28,334 nucleotides of DNA. Source: JABMPU01 sp964457455 (GTDB taxonomy: Bacteria > Cloacimonadota > Cloacimonadia > Cloacimonadales > TCS61). Below, in pieces: positions 16,357-24,890 of the stretch (within the stretch, counting starts at the first letter, position 1; every line of letters starts with the position of its first letter). The stretch spans positions 1 through 28,334 of the forward strand of contig CAYWJN010000027.1 of assembly GCA_964457455.1 (NCBI GenBank), given 5' to 3'. The translations under genes and the position numbers were made by a program. The notes beneath the pieces are model-generated. The model was not told the origin of the DNA. It made no database searches and saw nothing but the letters and a program-made list of their open reading frames with translations.

Positions 16357-17487
16357 ATGGCTCAAGCATATTCCCCCGGTTTAACTGTTACGGATAGCAT
16401 TGTTTTAATAAAAGATAGAATCCTTCCTTTGAAAGGAAAAGTATTAGTAAAAAAAGGTGATAAAGTAAAAGCTGAAGATATTGTGGCTGAAACTTTACTT
16501 CCCGGAAAAGTTGTGCCTTTTAACCTGGCAAACAAATTAAGCATTCCACCGGAACTTGTTGGCGAATACGTCAAAATAAAAGAAGGTGATACACTTAAAA
16601 AGGGACAGTTGCTTGCACAAACAAAAGGTTTTTTCGGATTATTCAAGACTTCTGTAAAATCTCCTCTCGATGGCGAAGTGGAAAATATCTCTAAAATTAC
16701 CGGTCAGCTCCTCTTACGGGAACCCAGAATTCCTGTAAATATCAAAGCGTTTATCGATGGCCTGGTCGTTGATGTTGTTGAAGAGGAAGGCGTTGTTATT
16801 GAAAATAAATCTGCTTACATCCAGGGAATTTTTGGAATTGGTGGAGAAACAACCGGAAATTTGAAAGTTCTTGTTTCTTCTCCGGAAGAAATTTTAGATG
16901 AAAATAAAATCGATGAATCATGCAAAGATGGACTAATTGTAACAGGCTCGATGGCATCTTATGCTCTAATAAAAAAAGCAATAAAAGTTGGAGCCAAAGC
17001 AATCATAACCGGTGGTATAGACGATAAAGACCTGAAAAAACTTTTAGGATACAATATTGGAGTAGCCATAACCGGACATGAAGATATCGGGTTGACTATC
17101 GTTGTTACAGAAGGTTTTGGTAAGATTAAAATCGCTAAAAAGACTTTGGAACTTCTAAAAAGATTCAATGGTCATAAAGCATCTCTTCATGGTATTACTC
17201 AAATTCGTGCCGGTGTGATGCGACCGGAAATAATCATTCCAATCGAATTCAAAGAGGAAGAACTTGAAGTTCCGGAAGCTAAGATGGCTTCTCTTGAAAT
17301 CGGAACCACAATTCGTGTTATCCGTCAACCGAACTTTGGGCAAATTGGCAAAGTTACTGCTTTACCGGAAGAATTGACTCCTGTTGAAAGCGAAACAATG
17401 GCTCGTATTCTGGAAGCCGAACTGGAAAGCGGAGAAAAAGTGATGATTCCTCGAGCCAATGTTGAGGTAATTGAGGACTCATCTTAA
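16357..17487 (+). CDS. Conserved-looking protein with barrel-sandwich and KOW-like parts, MutL neighbour
   Basis: The 376 residues divide into three parts. The first (about 20-150) has repeated lipoyl-like turns: GKVLVKKGDKVKAEDIVAE, then VKIKEGDTLKKGQLLAQTKG and SPLDGEVENIS, typical of barrel-sandwich hybrids without an obvious biotinyl or lipoyl lysine. The second is an alpha/beta middle (about 190-295) with DGLIVTGSMASY, AIITGG and GITQIRAGVMRPEIIIP. The last is a KOW-like C-terminus (about 314-373), GTTIRVIRQPNFGQIGKVT. An open frame runs back to 16330, but the ATG at 16357 has AAGGAGG at 6 bases. I cannot name a family. Placement after the MutL-type ATPase suggests joint function, with the GxxExxY cassette having split the pair. 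Confidence 0.8.
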   Translation: MAQAYSPGLTVTDSIVLIKDRILPLKGKVLVKKGDKVKAEDIVAETLLPGKVVPFNLANKLSIPPELVGEYVKIKEGDTLKKGQLLAQTKGFFGLFKTSVKSPLDGEVENISKITGQLLLREPRIPVNIKAFIDGLVVDVVEEEGVVIENKSAYIQGIFGIGGETTGNLKVLVSSPEEILDENKIDESCKDGLIVTGSMASYALIKKAIKVGAKAIITGGIDDKDLKKLLGYNIGVAITGHEDIGLTIVVTEGFGKIKIAKKTLELLKRFNGHKASLHGITQIRAGVMRPEIIIPIEFKEEELEVPEAKMASLEIGTTIRVIRQPNFGQIGKVTALPEELTPVESETMARILEAELESGEKVMIPRANVEVIEDSS

Positions 17488-17498
17488 AAATATTTTTT

Positions 17499-18134
17499 TT
17501 ACTCATCCGGTAAAAGATTAATCAGGAACTGCTCATCTAAATACAAAACTGCATCCGGTCCACCAAAAATCTGTTCTGAAAAATCATCAAAAATAATCTT
17601 GAACTCATAATAAAACCAGTTCTGATTCGTTGCATAATCCAAACGAAAATAATACGTTTCACCATCCGGAATATCATCAGTCATAAAAACCAAAGTTGCA
17701 TCATAATTGGTATAATAAAAGAAGTCAACAATATCCTCCCCTGAATTATTGATGACTTTCACGCTGGCGTGAGTTGCAGGCCAGGTATAAATCTTTGTAG
17801 TTTCATTTGGCTTTATTGTTACCTCTGTTTCTGTCACAAATTCACCTGTTCCAACTCCAAGATTATCTGCATGCTGCATCATAAATGTTTCACCTTCGAG
17901 ATGAAGTTTTACTTTCTTCCCATCTCCTTCAAAAAATAAAAATTTCTTGCCTGTTTCTATGGAAATCGTTTGGGATGGATAATCTGTCCTGGTCGCTCCT
18001 TCCAGAACATAATCATTTCCCTTAACAGTAAAATAGATGTTGTGAGATGTTTTGTTTATGATCTTCAGATCTCCTTCAGTAGAACATCCAAATAACATTA
18101 ATATTGGAATAATTATTAAAATTACTTTTTTCAT
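17499..18134 (-). CDS. Predicted lipoprotein with two similar domains
   Basis: The 211-residue product starts MKKVILIIIPILMLFGC with the lipobox cysteine at 17. The mature part seems to hold two related beta domains: DLKIINKTSHNIYF at about 22-35 and SVKVINNSGEDIVDFFY at about 124-140, each followed by strands with many aromatic residues. No known family is recognised. The ATG at 18134 is preceded by GGAGG at 6 bases; a longer frame begins at 18146 but is less likely. The gene lies 39 bases downstream of eno. It converges with the plus-strand gene ending at 17487; the 11-base gap contains AAAAATATTTTT, a self-complementary run. Confidence 0.8.
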   Translation of the reverse strand: MKKVILIIIPILMLFGCSTEGDLKIINKTSHNIYFTVKGNDYVLEGATRTDYPSQTISIETGKKFLFFEGDGKKVKLHLEGETFMMQHADNLGVGTGEFVTETEVTIKPNETTKIYTWPATHASVKVINNSGEDIVDFFYYTNYDATLVFMTDDIPDGETYYFRLDYATNQNWFYYEFKIIFDDFSEQIFGGPDAVLYLDEQFLINLLPDE

Positions 18135-18173
18135 TGCTTCCTCCAAAATCGATGTTTTGTTAGAAAAGAGAGA

Positions 18174-19475
18174 TCAGGAGAAATTCCTGAATTCTTTTAG
18201 ATTAAAGAAAATATCTTTCCCAAAAAATCTTGTTGTATCACCCAATTCCTCTTCTATTCTCAAAAGCTGGTTATATTTTGTAATCCTCTCCTGGCGGCAG
18301 ATCGAACCTGTTTTAATTTGACCAGAATTGACTGCAACAGCTAAATCTGCAATAAATGAATCGCTGGTTTCACCGCTGCGATGAGAAATAACTGAGGTGA
18401 ATTTTGCTGTTTTGGCCATCTCTATCGTATCCAATGTTTCGGAAAGAGTACCAATTTGATTGAGTTTGATCAAAATCGAATTTGCTGACTTCTCGGTTAT
18501 TCCTTTCTTTAGTCTCTTCACATTTGTTACGAATAAATCATCGCCAACAATTTGCACATCCCTGCCGATTTTCTCAGTTAAAAGTTTCCAACCTTCCCAA
18601 TCATTTTCATCCAATCCATCTTCAATTGAAATAATCGGATATCTATTTACCAAATCAATATAAAAATCTACCATTTCTGAGGAAGATAAAAAGACCTTTT
18701 GTGCCTTCAGGTGATATTTGCCATCCTCATAAAAAGTAGAGGCAGCAGGATCAAGTGCTATGTAAATATCTTCTCCTGCACGGAATCCTGATAATTCAAT
18801 CGCTTCCATAATTATCTTCAATGCTTCTTCACTCGATTTCAAGTTTGGAGCATAACCGCCTTCATCGCCAACAGCAGTCGTAAAACCTCTCTTTTTTAGA
18901 ATTCTACCTAATGTGTGAAAAGTCTCGGCAACCATGCGAAGAGCTTCTTTAAAATTTGTTGCTCCAATAGGCATTATCATAAATTCCTGAAGGTCAATGT
19001 CGTTAGTTGCATGTTTCCCTCCATTTATGATATTTGCTTGTGGAACCGGCAGAATCCTTGAATTCGTACCGCCAAGATACCTGTATAAAGGAATTTTCAG
19101 ATCTTCTGAGGCAGCCCTTGCACAAGCCAAAGAAACAGCCAGAATCGCATTTGAACCCAATTGTTTTTTATTGGGAGTGCCATCCAGCTTTATCATTGTT
19201 TTGTCTACCAATGCCTGATCGATTGCATTAAATCCAATCAGGTGAGAAGCAATTATCTCATTCACGTTTTTAACTGCATTCAGAACACCTCGCCCCTGAT
19301 ATCTTTTTTTATCACCGTCAGTGAGTTCCAATGCTTCATATTCTCCTGTTGATGCTCCGCTGGGAACAGCATCTCTTCCAATAATTCCGGAATCGAGATG
19401 AACTTCTGCTTCCACTGTTGGGAAACCACGCGAATTTAAAATCTCCCTTGCTTTTACTTTGATAATTTTACTCAT
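18174..19475 (-). CDS. eno: Enolase
   Basis: Enolase converts 2-phosphoglycerate to phosphoenolpyruvate in glycolysis. The 433-residue protein is full length. It has the N-terminal AREILNSRGFPTVEAEV, SGASTGEYEALELTDGD, the catalytic-Glu motif VGDEGGYAPN and the magnesium Asp in SIEDGLDE. The catalytic Lys is in LIKLNQIGT, with SHRSGETSDSFIADLAVA and the C-terminal KYNQLLRIEEELG. Small deviations (INGGKHATNDIDLQEF; KTGSICRQER) keep the key residues. AGGAG lies 8 bases before the ATG. The 134-base upstream gap carries a near-palindrome ctattttaaatag at 19549-19561; no sure promoter was found. Confidence 0.98.
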   Translation of the reverse strand: MSKIIKVKAREILNSRGFPTVEAEVHLDSGIIGRDAVPSGASTGEYEALELTDGDKKRYQGRGVLNAVKNVNEIIASHLIGFNAIDQALVDKTMIKLDGTPNKKQLGSNAILAVSLACARAASEDLKIPLYRYLGGTNSRILPVPQANIINGGKHATNDIDLQEFMIMPIGATNFKEALRMVAETFHTLGRILKKRGFTTAVGDEGGYAPNLKSSEEALKIIMEAIELSGFRAGEDIYIALDPAASTFYEDGKYHLKAQKVFLSSSEMVDFYIDLVNRYPIISIEDGLDENDWEGWKLLTEKIGRDVQIVGDDLFVTNVKRLKKGITEKSANSILIKLNQIGTLSETLDTIEMAKTAKFTSVISHRSGETSDSFIADLAVAVNSGQIKTGSICRQERITKYNQLLRIEEELGDTTRFFGKDIFFNLKEFRNFS

Positions 19476-19609
19476 ATTATTTCTCCTACAAATAATCGTT
19501 CAGGTTTAAAATTGAAAAAAATCCAATAAAGGAAAGATGCTCTTTTATCTATTTTAAATAGGATAAAGATACGAAAAATTGCTTTTGAAAAAAATACTTT
19601 TTTAGTTTT

Positions 19610-20545
19610 CTAACTTTTAAAAACTTTCTCCAATGCTTTGATTGAACCCAGCATTGCTGTTGCCTCATAAGGAATCACAACAGTCTTATCATCTTTTTGG
19701 ACGATTTCATTAAACGCTTTGATGTATCTAACTGCAAGTAGATATTGAGCTGGATCTGTTCCGGTAGCTTCCACTGATTCTGCAATCTTTTTAATTGCTG
19801 TAGCTTCTGCTTCCGCAACAAGTATTTTTGCTTTAGCTTCACCTTCAGCTCTGGCAATCCTCGCTTCTTTGTCACCTTCTGCAACCAAAATCTTTGATCT
19901 CTTTTCTCCTTCTGCTTCCAAGATTATAGCTCTGCGGTCACGTTCTGCCCGCATCTGTTTTTCCATTGCAACTTTGATCTCTTTAGGAGGATTGATATCC
20001 TGTAATTCCACACGATTGACTTTTACTCCCCATTTATCGGTTGCATCATCTAATATCTCACGAAGCTTTGTGTTAATCGTATCTCGTGAAGTTAATGTTT
20101 TGTCCAACTCCAATTCTCCGATAACATTACGCAAAGTGGTTTGAGTTAGTTTCTCGATTGCATTGGGCAGGTTATTGATTTCGTAGGTAGCTTTTACCGG
20201 ATCTGTAACCTGAAAATACAAAAGAGCGTCAATCTCAATCGTTACATTATCGCTTGTAATCACATTCTGGCGTGGAAAATCATACACGGTTTCTCGTAGA
20301 TCGATCCTGCTTTCAGTTTTTATCTGAACAAATTTGTTGCCCTTGAAATCTGTTTTAACATACCGCCAGTTTATTTGGCGTGACTTATCTACTATCGGCC
20401 AGATAATATGAAGACCGCTCTCAAGAGTTCTGTTGTACTTTCCTAATCTTTCAATTATTATCACCTGTGCCTGCTTTACAACGACCAATCCTTTTGAAAT
20501 GAGTATCAATACAAAAACTGCTAAAATTACAATTATTACTGTCAT
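19610..20545 (-). CDS. SPFH/Band 7 (stomatin-like) membrane protein
   Basis: The 311 residues start with one membrane helix (VIIVILAVFVLILISKGLVV), followed by the SPFH domain. Stomatin markers include VIIIERLGKYNRTLESGLHI, the DFPRQNVITSDNVTIEIDALLYFQV stretch in two parts, and RNVIGELELDKTLTSRD. The C-terminal half is a long Ala/Glu/Arg coiled coil (about 190-255) with repeated A-E-G/A units, then a conserved tail (AQYLLAVRYIKAFNEI). These proteins form ring-like membrane scaffolds. The ATG overlaps the stop of the NfeD gene as ATGA, the known stomatin-NfeD operon arrangement, in which the two proteins are thought to act together in membrane quality or lipid order. Confidence 0.93.
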   Translation of the reverse strand: MTVIIVILAVFVLILISKGLVVVKQAQVIIIERLGKYNRTLESGLHIIWPIVDKSRQINWRYVKTDFKGNKFVQIKTESRIDLRETVYDFPRQNVITSDNVTIEIDALLYFQVTDPVKATYEINNLPNAIEKLTQTTLRNVIGELELDKTLTSRDTINTKLREILDDATDKWGVKVNRVELQDINPPKEIKVAMEKQMRAERDRRAIILEAEGEKRSKILVAEGDKEARIARAEGEAKAKILVAEAEATAIKKIAESVEATGTDPAQYLLAVRYIKAFNEIVQKDDKTVVIPYEATAMLGSIKALEKVFKS

Positions 20546-20994
20546 TCTTCCTCCTTCTCGGATTCTTTAATTTTCACGATTAATTTGTTGCCTTCGACGG
20601 AATTAATTAAAATTTTCTGCCCATCTTTGATGTTCTTTCCATCCTCAGCAATAGCAGACCATTCCTCACTGCCAACTTTAACATATCCTTTACCATCTTC
20701 GGGAATTTCTTTTACAACCATTCCTGTTTTTCCTATTAAAGCAAAAATATTTGTTTCTTCACTCGATTCGGAAATTAATTTTTTGCTGAATTTTCTTAAA
20801 TACAAGAATAAAATAAATGTAATCACAGCAAAGATCAATATCTGAATAGCTGTCCCTCTCACTAAAATGGAAACCAGACCGGTCAGAATTGCACCAATGC
20901 CAAAACTCATAAATAAAAAGCCCGGAGTGAATATCTCAATTATCATGCAAATCACACCGATGCCAACCCAAATCATCCAAGGTTCCATAATCAT
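20542..20994 (-). CDS. NfeD family membrane protein (short form)
   Basis: The 150-residue protein has three membrane helices: about 7-26 (IWVGIGVICMIIEIF), 29-47 and 50-66. A soluble C-terminal OB-fold domain (about 85-145) contains GKTGMVVKEIPEDGKGYVKV and EGNKLIVKIKE. This is the short NfeD form without the serine-protease domain. AGGAGG lies 6 bases before the first ATG (20994), which is preferred over the second ATG two codons later. Together with the stomatin-like gene it forms a two-gene unit with a 4-base overlap. Confidence 0.92.
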   Translation of the reverse strand: MIMEPWMIWVGIGVICMIIEIFTPGFLFMSFGIGAILTGLVSILVRGTAIQILIFAVITFILFLYLRKFSKKLISESSEETNIFALIGKTGMVVKEIPEDGKGYVKVGSEEWSAIAEDGKNIKDGQKILINSVEGNKLIVKIKESEKEEE

Positions 20995-21034
20995 AATTGA
21001 CCTCCTAATCTGGAAAAGCCAGAATCAAGTTAAT

Positions 21035-21205
21035 AATTTCTAAATCCAAATACTATAAAATCACAAATACAAATCCTAAAGAACAAATAAATTCCAAATA
21101 CAAATGATGAAATAACAAACGATCTAATGCTTTGATTTGTTTTGAATTTGCAATTTGTATTTTGGATTTTGATATTTTATTAGAAATTAGATATTTGTAA
21201 TTAGT
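21035..21205. repeat. Large imperfect inverted repeat built of short A/C and T/G phrases
   Basis: The left half is made of phrases such as aaatccaaata, acaaatacaaatcc and aattccaaatacaaatg with almost no G. The right half is its mirror: ttgaatttgcaatttgtatt, then ttggattttga and gatatttgtaattag. The switch is near 21125. The RNA would fold into a long, leaky hairpin. No reading frame covers it. It fills the 260-base gap between the nfeD start and the next minus-strand gene, and resembles dispersed repeat elements rather than a terminator. Confidence 0.55.
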
Positions 21206-21254
21206 CATTTCACGACAACTTGTTGGTAAGTTTCATTTTTTAAGCGCCTAAAAT

Positions 21255-22136
21255 CTACTCTTTCTTTTCCGGTTCTTTATCTTTCTTCCCTTTATAAATT
21301 CGCTTAACTTTTCTTCCGTATGAACCATAACTATAATTGTAACCCTTTGAAGTTCCCCTGGCAGTACGAAATCCCAAAGCAGACATAAATTTCAAAATAA
21401 AATTCATAAAAAAGAGAAGAATAAAAAGAAGTATGGTGAAAGCAACCATATAGATTAAAAAATATCCGAGAAAAACACCAAAACTTCTCGTAATTCTCTT
21501 GGCAGTATATGTTCTATCACTTTTTTGAATTATCGTTAAAAACAGCAAATTGAATGTTCTGTTTCTTTTCTGGATAATTTTCCAGTTATTTAAACTATCT
21601 ATCGAAGTTTGAATACTGTTAAGCGAAAATCTCAATCTCTCAATACTTTCCTGATTCAAGCGAGGATTTTTTAAACTCTCTTTTATTCGCTCTCTTACAA
21701 TTATTTTATTATTAAGATGCTCTTCGATATCAATATCGAAAGAAACGCCTTCTGGAGTTTTAACTTTCTCTTCTATTAAGCCCTTAATCTTCCTCAAATT
21801 TGACATTACATCAGTAAATAACGAATCTGGAAATTCCAGAATCGAAACTGTATAATTGGATTTCGAATCAGAATTTTTAGTAAAAATATTATACTCTGAG
21901 ATAACTTCATCCAATTCTGACACAGGAACACTTATTTCTCCAACATTAAAAACCATTTTTATCTTCTTGGAATTAGAAGCTTTGTTATAGGTTCTTTGAA
22001 AGTCTGAAAGATTTATAGACGGTGCAGTATATCTAAAACTTTTCAAAAATTTTGACCTTTCCAATCCAATAAAAATCGAAACTATAAACATTACTACGAT
22101 AATGAAATATTTAGTACTTCTCCTCAATCTTAACAT
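21255..22136 (-). CDS. Membrane-anchored protein, DUF4349-like
   Basis: The 293-residue protein has an N-terminal membrane helix (about 9-25), an extracytoplasmic middle and a second helix (about 221-247). A basic Gly/Tyr/Lys-rich tail (YNYSYGSYGRK, ending in EPEKKE) follows. The middle holds VSILEFPDSLFTDVMSNLRK, then a coiled-coil-like helical pair (about 135-190) and a strand ahead of the second helix. This is the layout of DUF4349 proteins (strand with P-x-x-F-x-x-L, helical hairpin, TM). The match is by pattern only. Neighbours are unrelated (recN upstream, nfeD downstream), each separated by repeat-containing gaps. Function is unknown. Confidence 0.7.
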   Translation of the reverse strand: MLRLRRSTKYFIIVVMFIVSIFIGLERSKFLKSFRYTAPSINLSDFQRTYNKASNSKKIKMVFNVGEISVPVSELDEVISEYNIFTKNSDSKSNYTVSILEFPDSLFTDVMSNLRKIKGLIEEKVKTPEGVSFDIDIEEHLNNKIIVRERIKESLKNPRLNQESIERLRFSLNSIQTSIDSLNNWKIIQKRNRTFNLLFLTIIQKSDRTYTAKRITRSFGVFLGYFLIYMVAFTILLFILLFFMNFILKFMSALGFRTARGTSKGYNYSYGSYGRKVKRIYKGKKDKEPEKKE

Positions 22137-22230
22137 TTATATTCTCCTTTTTTTTATCCACGAATTACTATTTAGAGTTCATCCGCAAAGTGTAGTTTCG
22201 CTCGAGATAGCTTGAATACACACTTTTTCT

Positions 22231-22254
22231 CGACTCGTCGTTCCTTACGAGTCG
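22231..22254. repeat. Hairpin with perfect 8-bp arms between recN and the DUF4349-like gene
   Basis: The arms cgactcgt and acgagtcg enclose the 8-base loop cgttcctt. The stem extends by one more T-A pair, and beyond one mismatch the flanks are a T run on the left and an A run on the right that could also pair. On both strands A, not T, follows the stem, so it does not look like an intrinsic terminator. It is probably a dispersed palindromic unit. Confidence 0.5.
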
Positions 22255-22282
22255 AAAAAACTGAGTTATTCTGCGTCTAATT

Positions 22283-23980
22283 TTACTTCTCTTTTAAACT
22301 TAAAATTTCTGCCGCGTGTTTTAATGCCAGCTCTGTTTTGGAGCCAGCTAACATCCGGGCAATTTCCTGTTTTCTCTCATTTTTATCAATTTTTTTAATT
22401 TCAATTTCAGTGAAATTTGCCTTCTTTTTTTTGTTAATCAAAAAATGATCTTTTGCATAAGATGCAATTTGCGGAAGATGTGTTATGCAAATCACCTGAT
22501 GATATTTACTGATATTAAAAATGAACTCTCCTAACAATTCTGCAGTTTTACCTCCTAATCCAATATCAATCTCGTCAAAAATAATCGTTTTTTTTTCCAG
22601 TTTATCAGATAAAATCTTCTTTATCGTCAGAAGAAACCTGGAAAGCTCACCACCGGATGCAGCATACTTAAAGGGCTGCATCTTCACACCAATATTTGCT
22701 GAAAAAAAGATCACGACTTTATCCTGACCGGAATATGTTAATCCGTTCAGAATGTTCGTAAAATCTTTTTTTGTTAATTCTTTGTCAAATCTTATCTTAA
22801 TTCTGGCATCTGGAATTGCCAGTTTATGAATATTAGTTTTAATTTCGTTTTCAAATCTTTTAGCTGCTTCTTTTCTCTTTTTGGTCAGAACATTTGCTTT
22901 TTTCCAAAGTTTTTCAGAATTATCATCAATCTTAAGCTGAATCTTTAAAATTTTATTTTTAACAGAAGTGAATGAAGAAATTTCGTCTTTTATTTTGGAA
23001 CAATAATCCAATATTTCCGGAACATTCTTTTTGTATTTAGCTTTGATGGAATTGATAGTATTCAAGCGTTCTTCCACTTCTTCAAGACGTAAACTATCAA
23101 GATTTATGATGTTCTGAATTTGCCTGATTTCCGAAATTGTGTCATCGAGATTTCCCAGAGATTCTTGCAGGGAAGAAATCGCTTTTTTTATATGAGAATT
23201 GTCCTCCTCAAAATTTGAAAGCTTGTGAACAAAAGAATTGATGATATCATAAACTGAATTTTCTTTTTCATAAATTTCCTGTTCCAACAAAGAAGAATGA
23301 TTCAAGATTTCCTCAGCATGATTCAAAAGATTCAATTCGTTTTGCAGTTTTTCGTCTTCTCCTATTTTCAAATCGATTTCTTCCAATTCTCCTATCTGGT
23401 ACTCATAAAGCTTTATTCTTTCCTGTGCTGTTTTTTCCTGTTTCTGCAGCTTTTCCAGTTCTTTTAGCTTGGATTGGATTTTCTTAAATTCTTTTTCAAA
23501 CACATCTTTTTGGGATACTAAATTTCCAAATTTATCCAAAATTTCCAATTGAACATTTTCGTTAAAAAGCTTTTGCTGGTCTCGCTGGCTATGAAAATCC
23601 AAGAGTACTTCCCGAAACTCTTTAACAATAGAATTGGAAATTCTTCTTCCATTTAAAAAGCTTTTTCCTCTCAGATTTGTAGAAATTTCCCTAAGAAAAA
23701 AAACTTCATTTTCAGAAGGTTCTATTTCATGTTTTGAAAGCAGTTCAAGAAATTTTTTATTGCTTTTATCAATGTTAAAAGTAACTTCCAAAAAAGCCGG
23801 TTTACTTTCATCATAAAGCATCCCAGCATGAATTGCTCCACCAAATATTACATTAATTGCACCGACAATGATAGATTTTCCCGTACCTGTCTCGCCAGTT
23901 AAAATTTGTAATCCTTCCTCAAATTTGAGATCAAGCTCTTTTACAATTACAAAATTTTTTATACTCAAATTTGATATCAT
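22283..23980 (-). CDS. recN: DNA repair protein RecN
   Basis: RecN is an SMC-like ATPase that acts early in double-strand break repair. The 565-residue protein has the N-terminal MISNLSIKNFVIVKELDL and Walker A GETGTGKS at 29-36. A long coiled coil follows (about 155-380), then the ABC signature AASGGELSRFLLTIKKIL and Walker B IIFDEIDIGLGGKTAE with the His-loop CITHLPQIAS. Its ATG overlaps the stop of nadK as ATGA. The nadK-recN order is common in bacteria. Length and motifs are normal. Confidence 0.97.
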   Translation of the reverse strand: MISNLSIKNFVIVKELDLKFEEGLQILTGETGTGKSIIVGAINVIFGGAIHAGMLYDESKPAFLEVTFNIDKSNKKFLELLSKHEIEPSENEVFFLREISTNLRGKSFLNGRRISNSIVKEFREVLLDFHSQRDQQKLFNENVQLEILDKFGNLVSQKDVFEKEFKKIQSKLKELEKLQKQEKTAQERIKLYEYQIGELEEIDLKIGEDEKLQNELNLLNHAEEILNHSSLLEQEIYEKENSVYDIINSFVHKLSNFEEDNSHIKKAISSLQESLGNLDDTISEIRQIQNIINLDSLRLEEVEERLNTINSIKAKYKKNVPEILDYCSKIKDEISSFTSVKNKILKIQLKIDDNSEKLWKKANVLTKKRKEAAKRFENEIKTNIHKLAIPDARIKIRFDKELTKKDFTNILNGLTYSGQDKVVIFFSANIGVKMQPFKYAASGGELSRFLLTIKKILSDKLEKKTIIFDEIDIGLGGKTAELLGEFIFNISKYHQVICITHLPQIASYAKDHFLINKKKKANFTEIEIKKIDKNERKQEIARMLAGSKTELALKHAAEILSLKEK

Positions 23981-24831
23981 CGTTTTCCCATATGAAGTTT
24001 TTTTCTCAAAATCTGATAAAATGTTTTATTGGAAAGCTTTATAAAATCAACTTTTTTTGAAGCCTGCGTAACTATAATTTCGTCATCTTTTAAAACTCTA
24101 TATTTATTTAAGCCGTCAAGCTGTAAGAAACTTTCATTATAAATATCCTTAACTTTCAGGGTTATAATATCTTTTGATGAAAATACCATAGGACGAATAC
24201 TTAATATATGAGGATTTAATGGTGCCACCACTATCGCTTCCATAACAGGTGATAAAATTGGTCCTCCGGCTGAAAGCGAATAGGCAGTGGAACCTGTCGG
24301 TGTGGAAACAATAATGCCATCACAACGCGTTTCTACCACAAACCTGCGATTACTGGAAAAACTGATATCAATCAGTCTCGGAGTCTGTCCTTTATAAATA
24401 ACCGCATCATTGAGAGCTAAAGCTGAATAAATAACTTTCTTATTCCTCTTAAGAACCACTTTCAACAGCATTCTCGGTAATATTCTAAATTTGTTTTTCT
24501 TCAGTTCTTCAATCGATTTTTCCAATTCCCGCAGACTGCTCTCTGATAAAAAACCCAATTTTCCAAGATTGATTCCTAAAAGAGGAGCTTTGAATTTCAA
24601 TGAAAGATCTATTGCCCGCAGGATCGTTCCATCTCCACCAAAAACGAGGATGCAATCAAGCTTCTTTTCTACAGAAGCATCATAATATTGGATGAATTCC
24701 GGTAATATCTTTTTTTGCTCTTCAAACTTATAGAAAACCAAATCCTTTTTTTTATTTAGATTTTTTAAAAGATCAAAAACTTCTTTTTTTTCTAAGTAAA
24801 GCGGATTGAAATATATGCCAAAATTTTTCAT
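23977..24831 (-). CDS. nadK: NAD kinase
   Basis: NadK phosphorylates NAD to NADP in the cytoplasm. The 284 residues carry the GGDGT motif at 65-69, followed by the NAD-binding PLLGINLGKLGFLSE. The second signature is CDGIIVSTPTGSTAYSLSAG, and the C-terminal HILSIRPMVF is also present. AGGA lies 8 bases before the ATG. It is coupled to recN by a 4-base overlap and separated from rsgA upstream by a repeat-rich gap of about 90 bases. Confidence 0.97.
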   Translation of the reverse strand: MKNFGIYFNPLYLEKKEVFDLLKNLNKKKDLVFYKFEEQKKILPEFIQYYDASVEKKLDCILVFGGDGTILRAIDLSLKFKAPLLGINLGKLGFLSESSLRELEKSIEELKKNKFRILPRMLLKVVLKRNKKVIYSALALNDAVIYKGQTPRLIDISFSSNRRFVVETRCDGIIVSTPTGSTAYSLSAGGPILSPVMEAIVVAPLNPHILSIRPMVFSSKDIITLKVKDIYNESFLQLDGLNKYRVLKDDEIIVTQASKKVDFIKLSNKTFYQILRKKLHMGKR

Positions 24832-24890
24832 TTTTTTATCCTATAATTAGTGGCGTCTGTAATTCAACCATTGCGAAGGTTTGTATGAAA

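Noticed and set aside
21061..21120. CRISPR-like array of caaat phrases
   Set aside because: Units are short and irregular, with no constant repeat or spacer lengths, and no cas genes are present.
22231..22260. Intrinsic terminator for recN
   Set aside because: The stem is followed by A's on both strands, not by T's.
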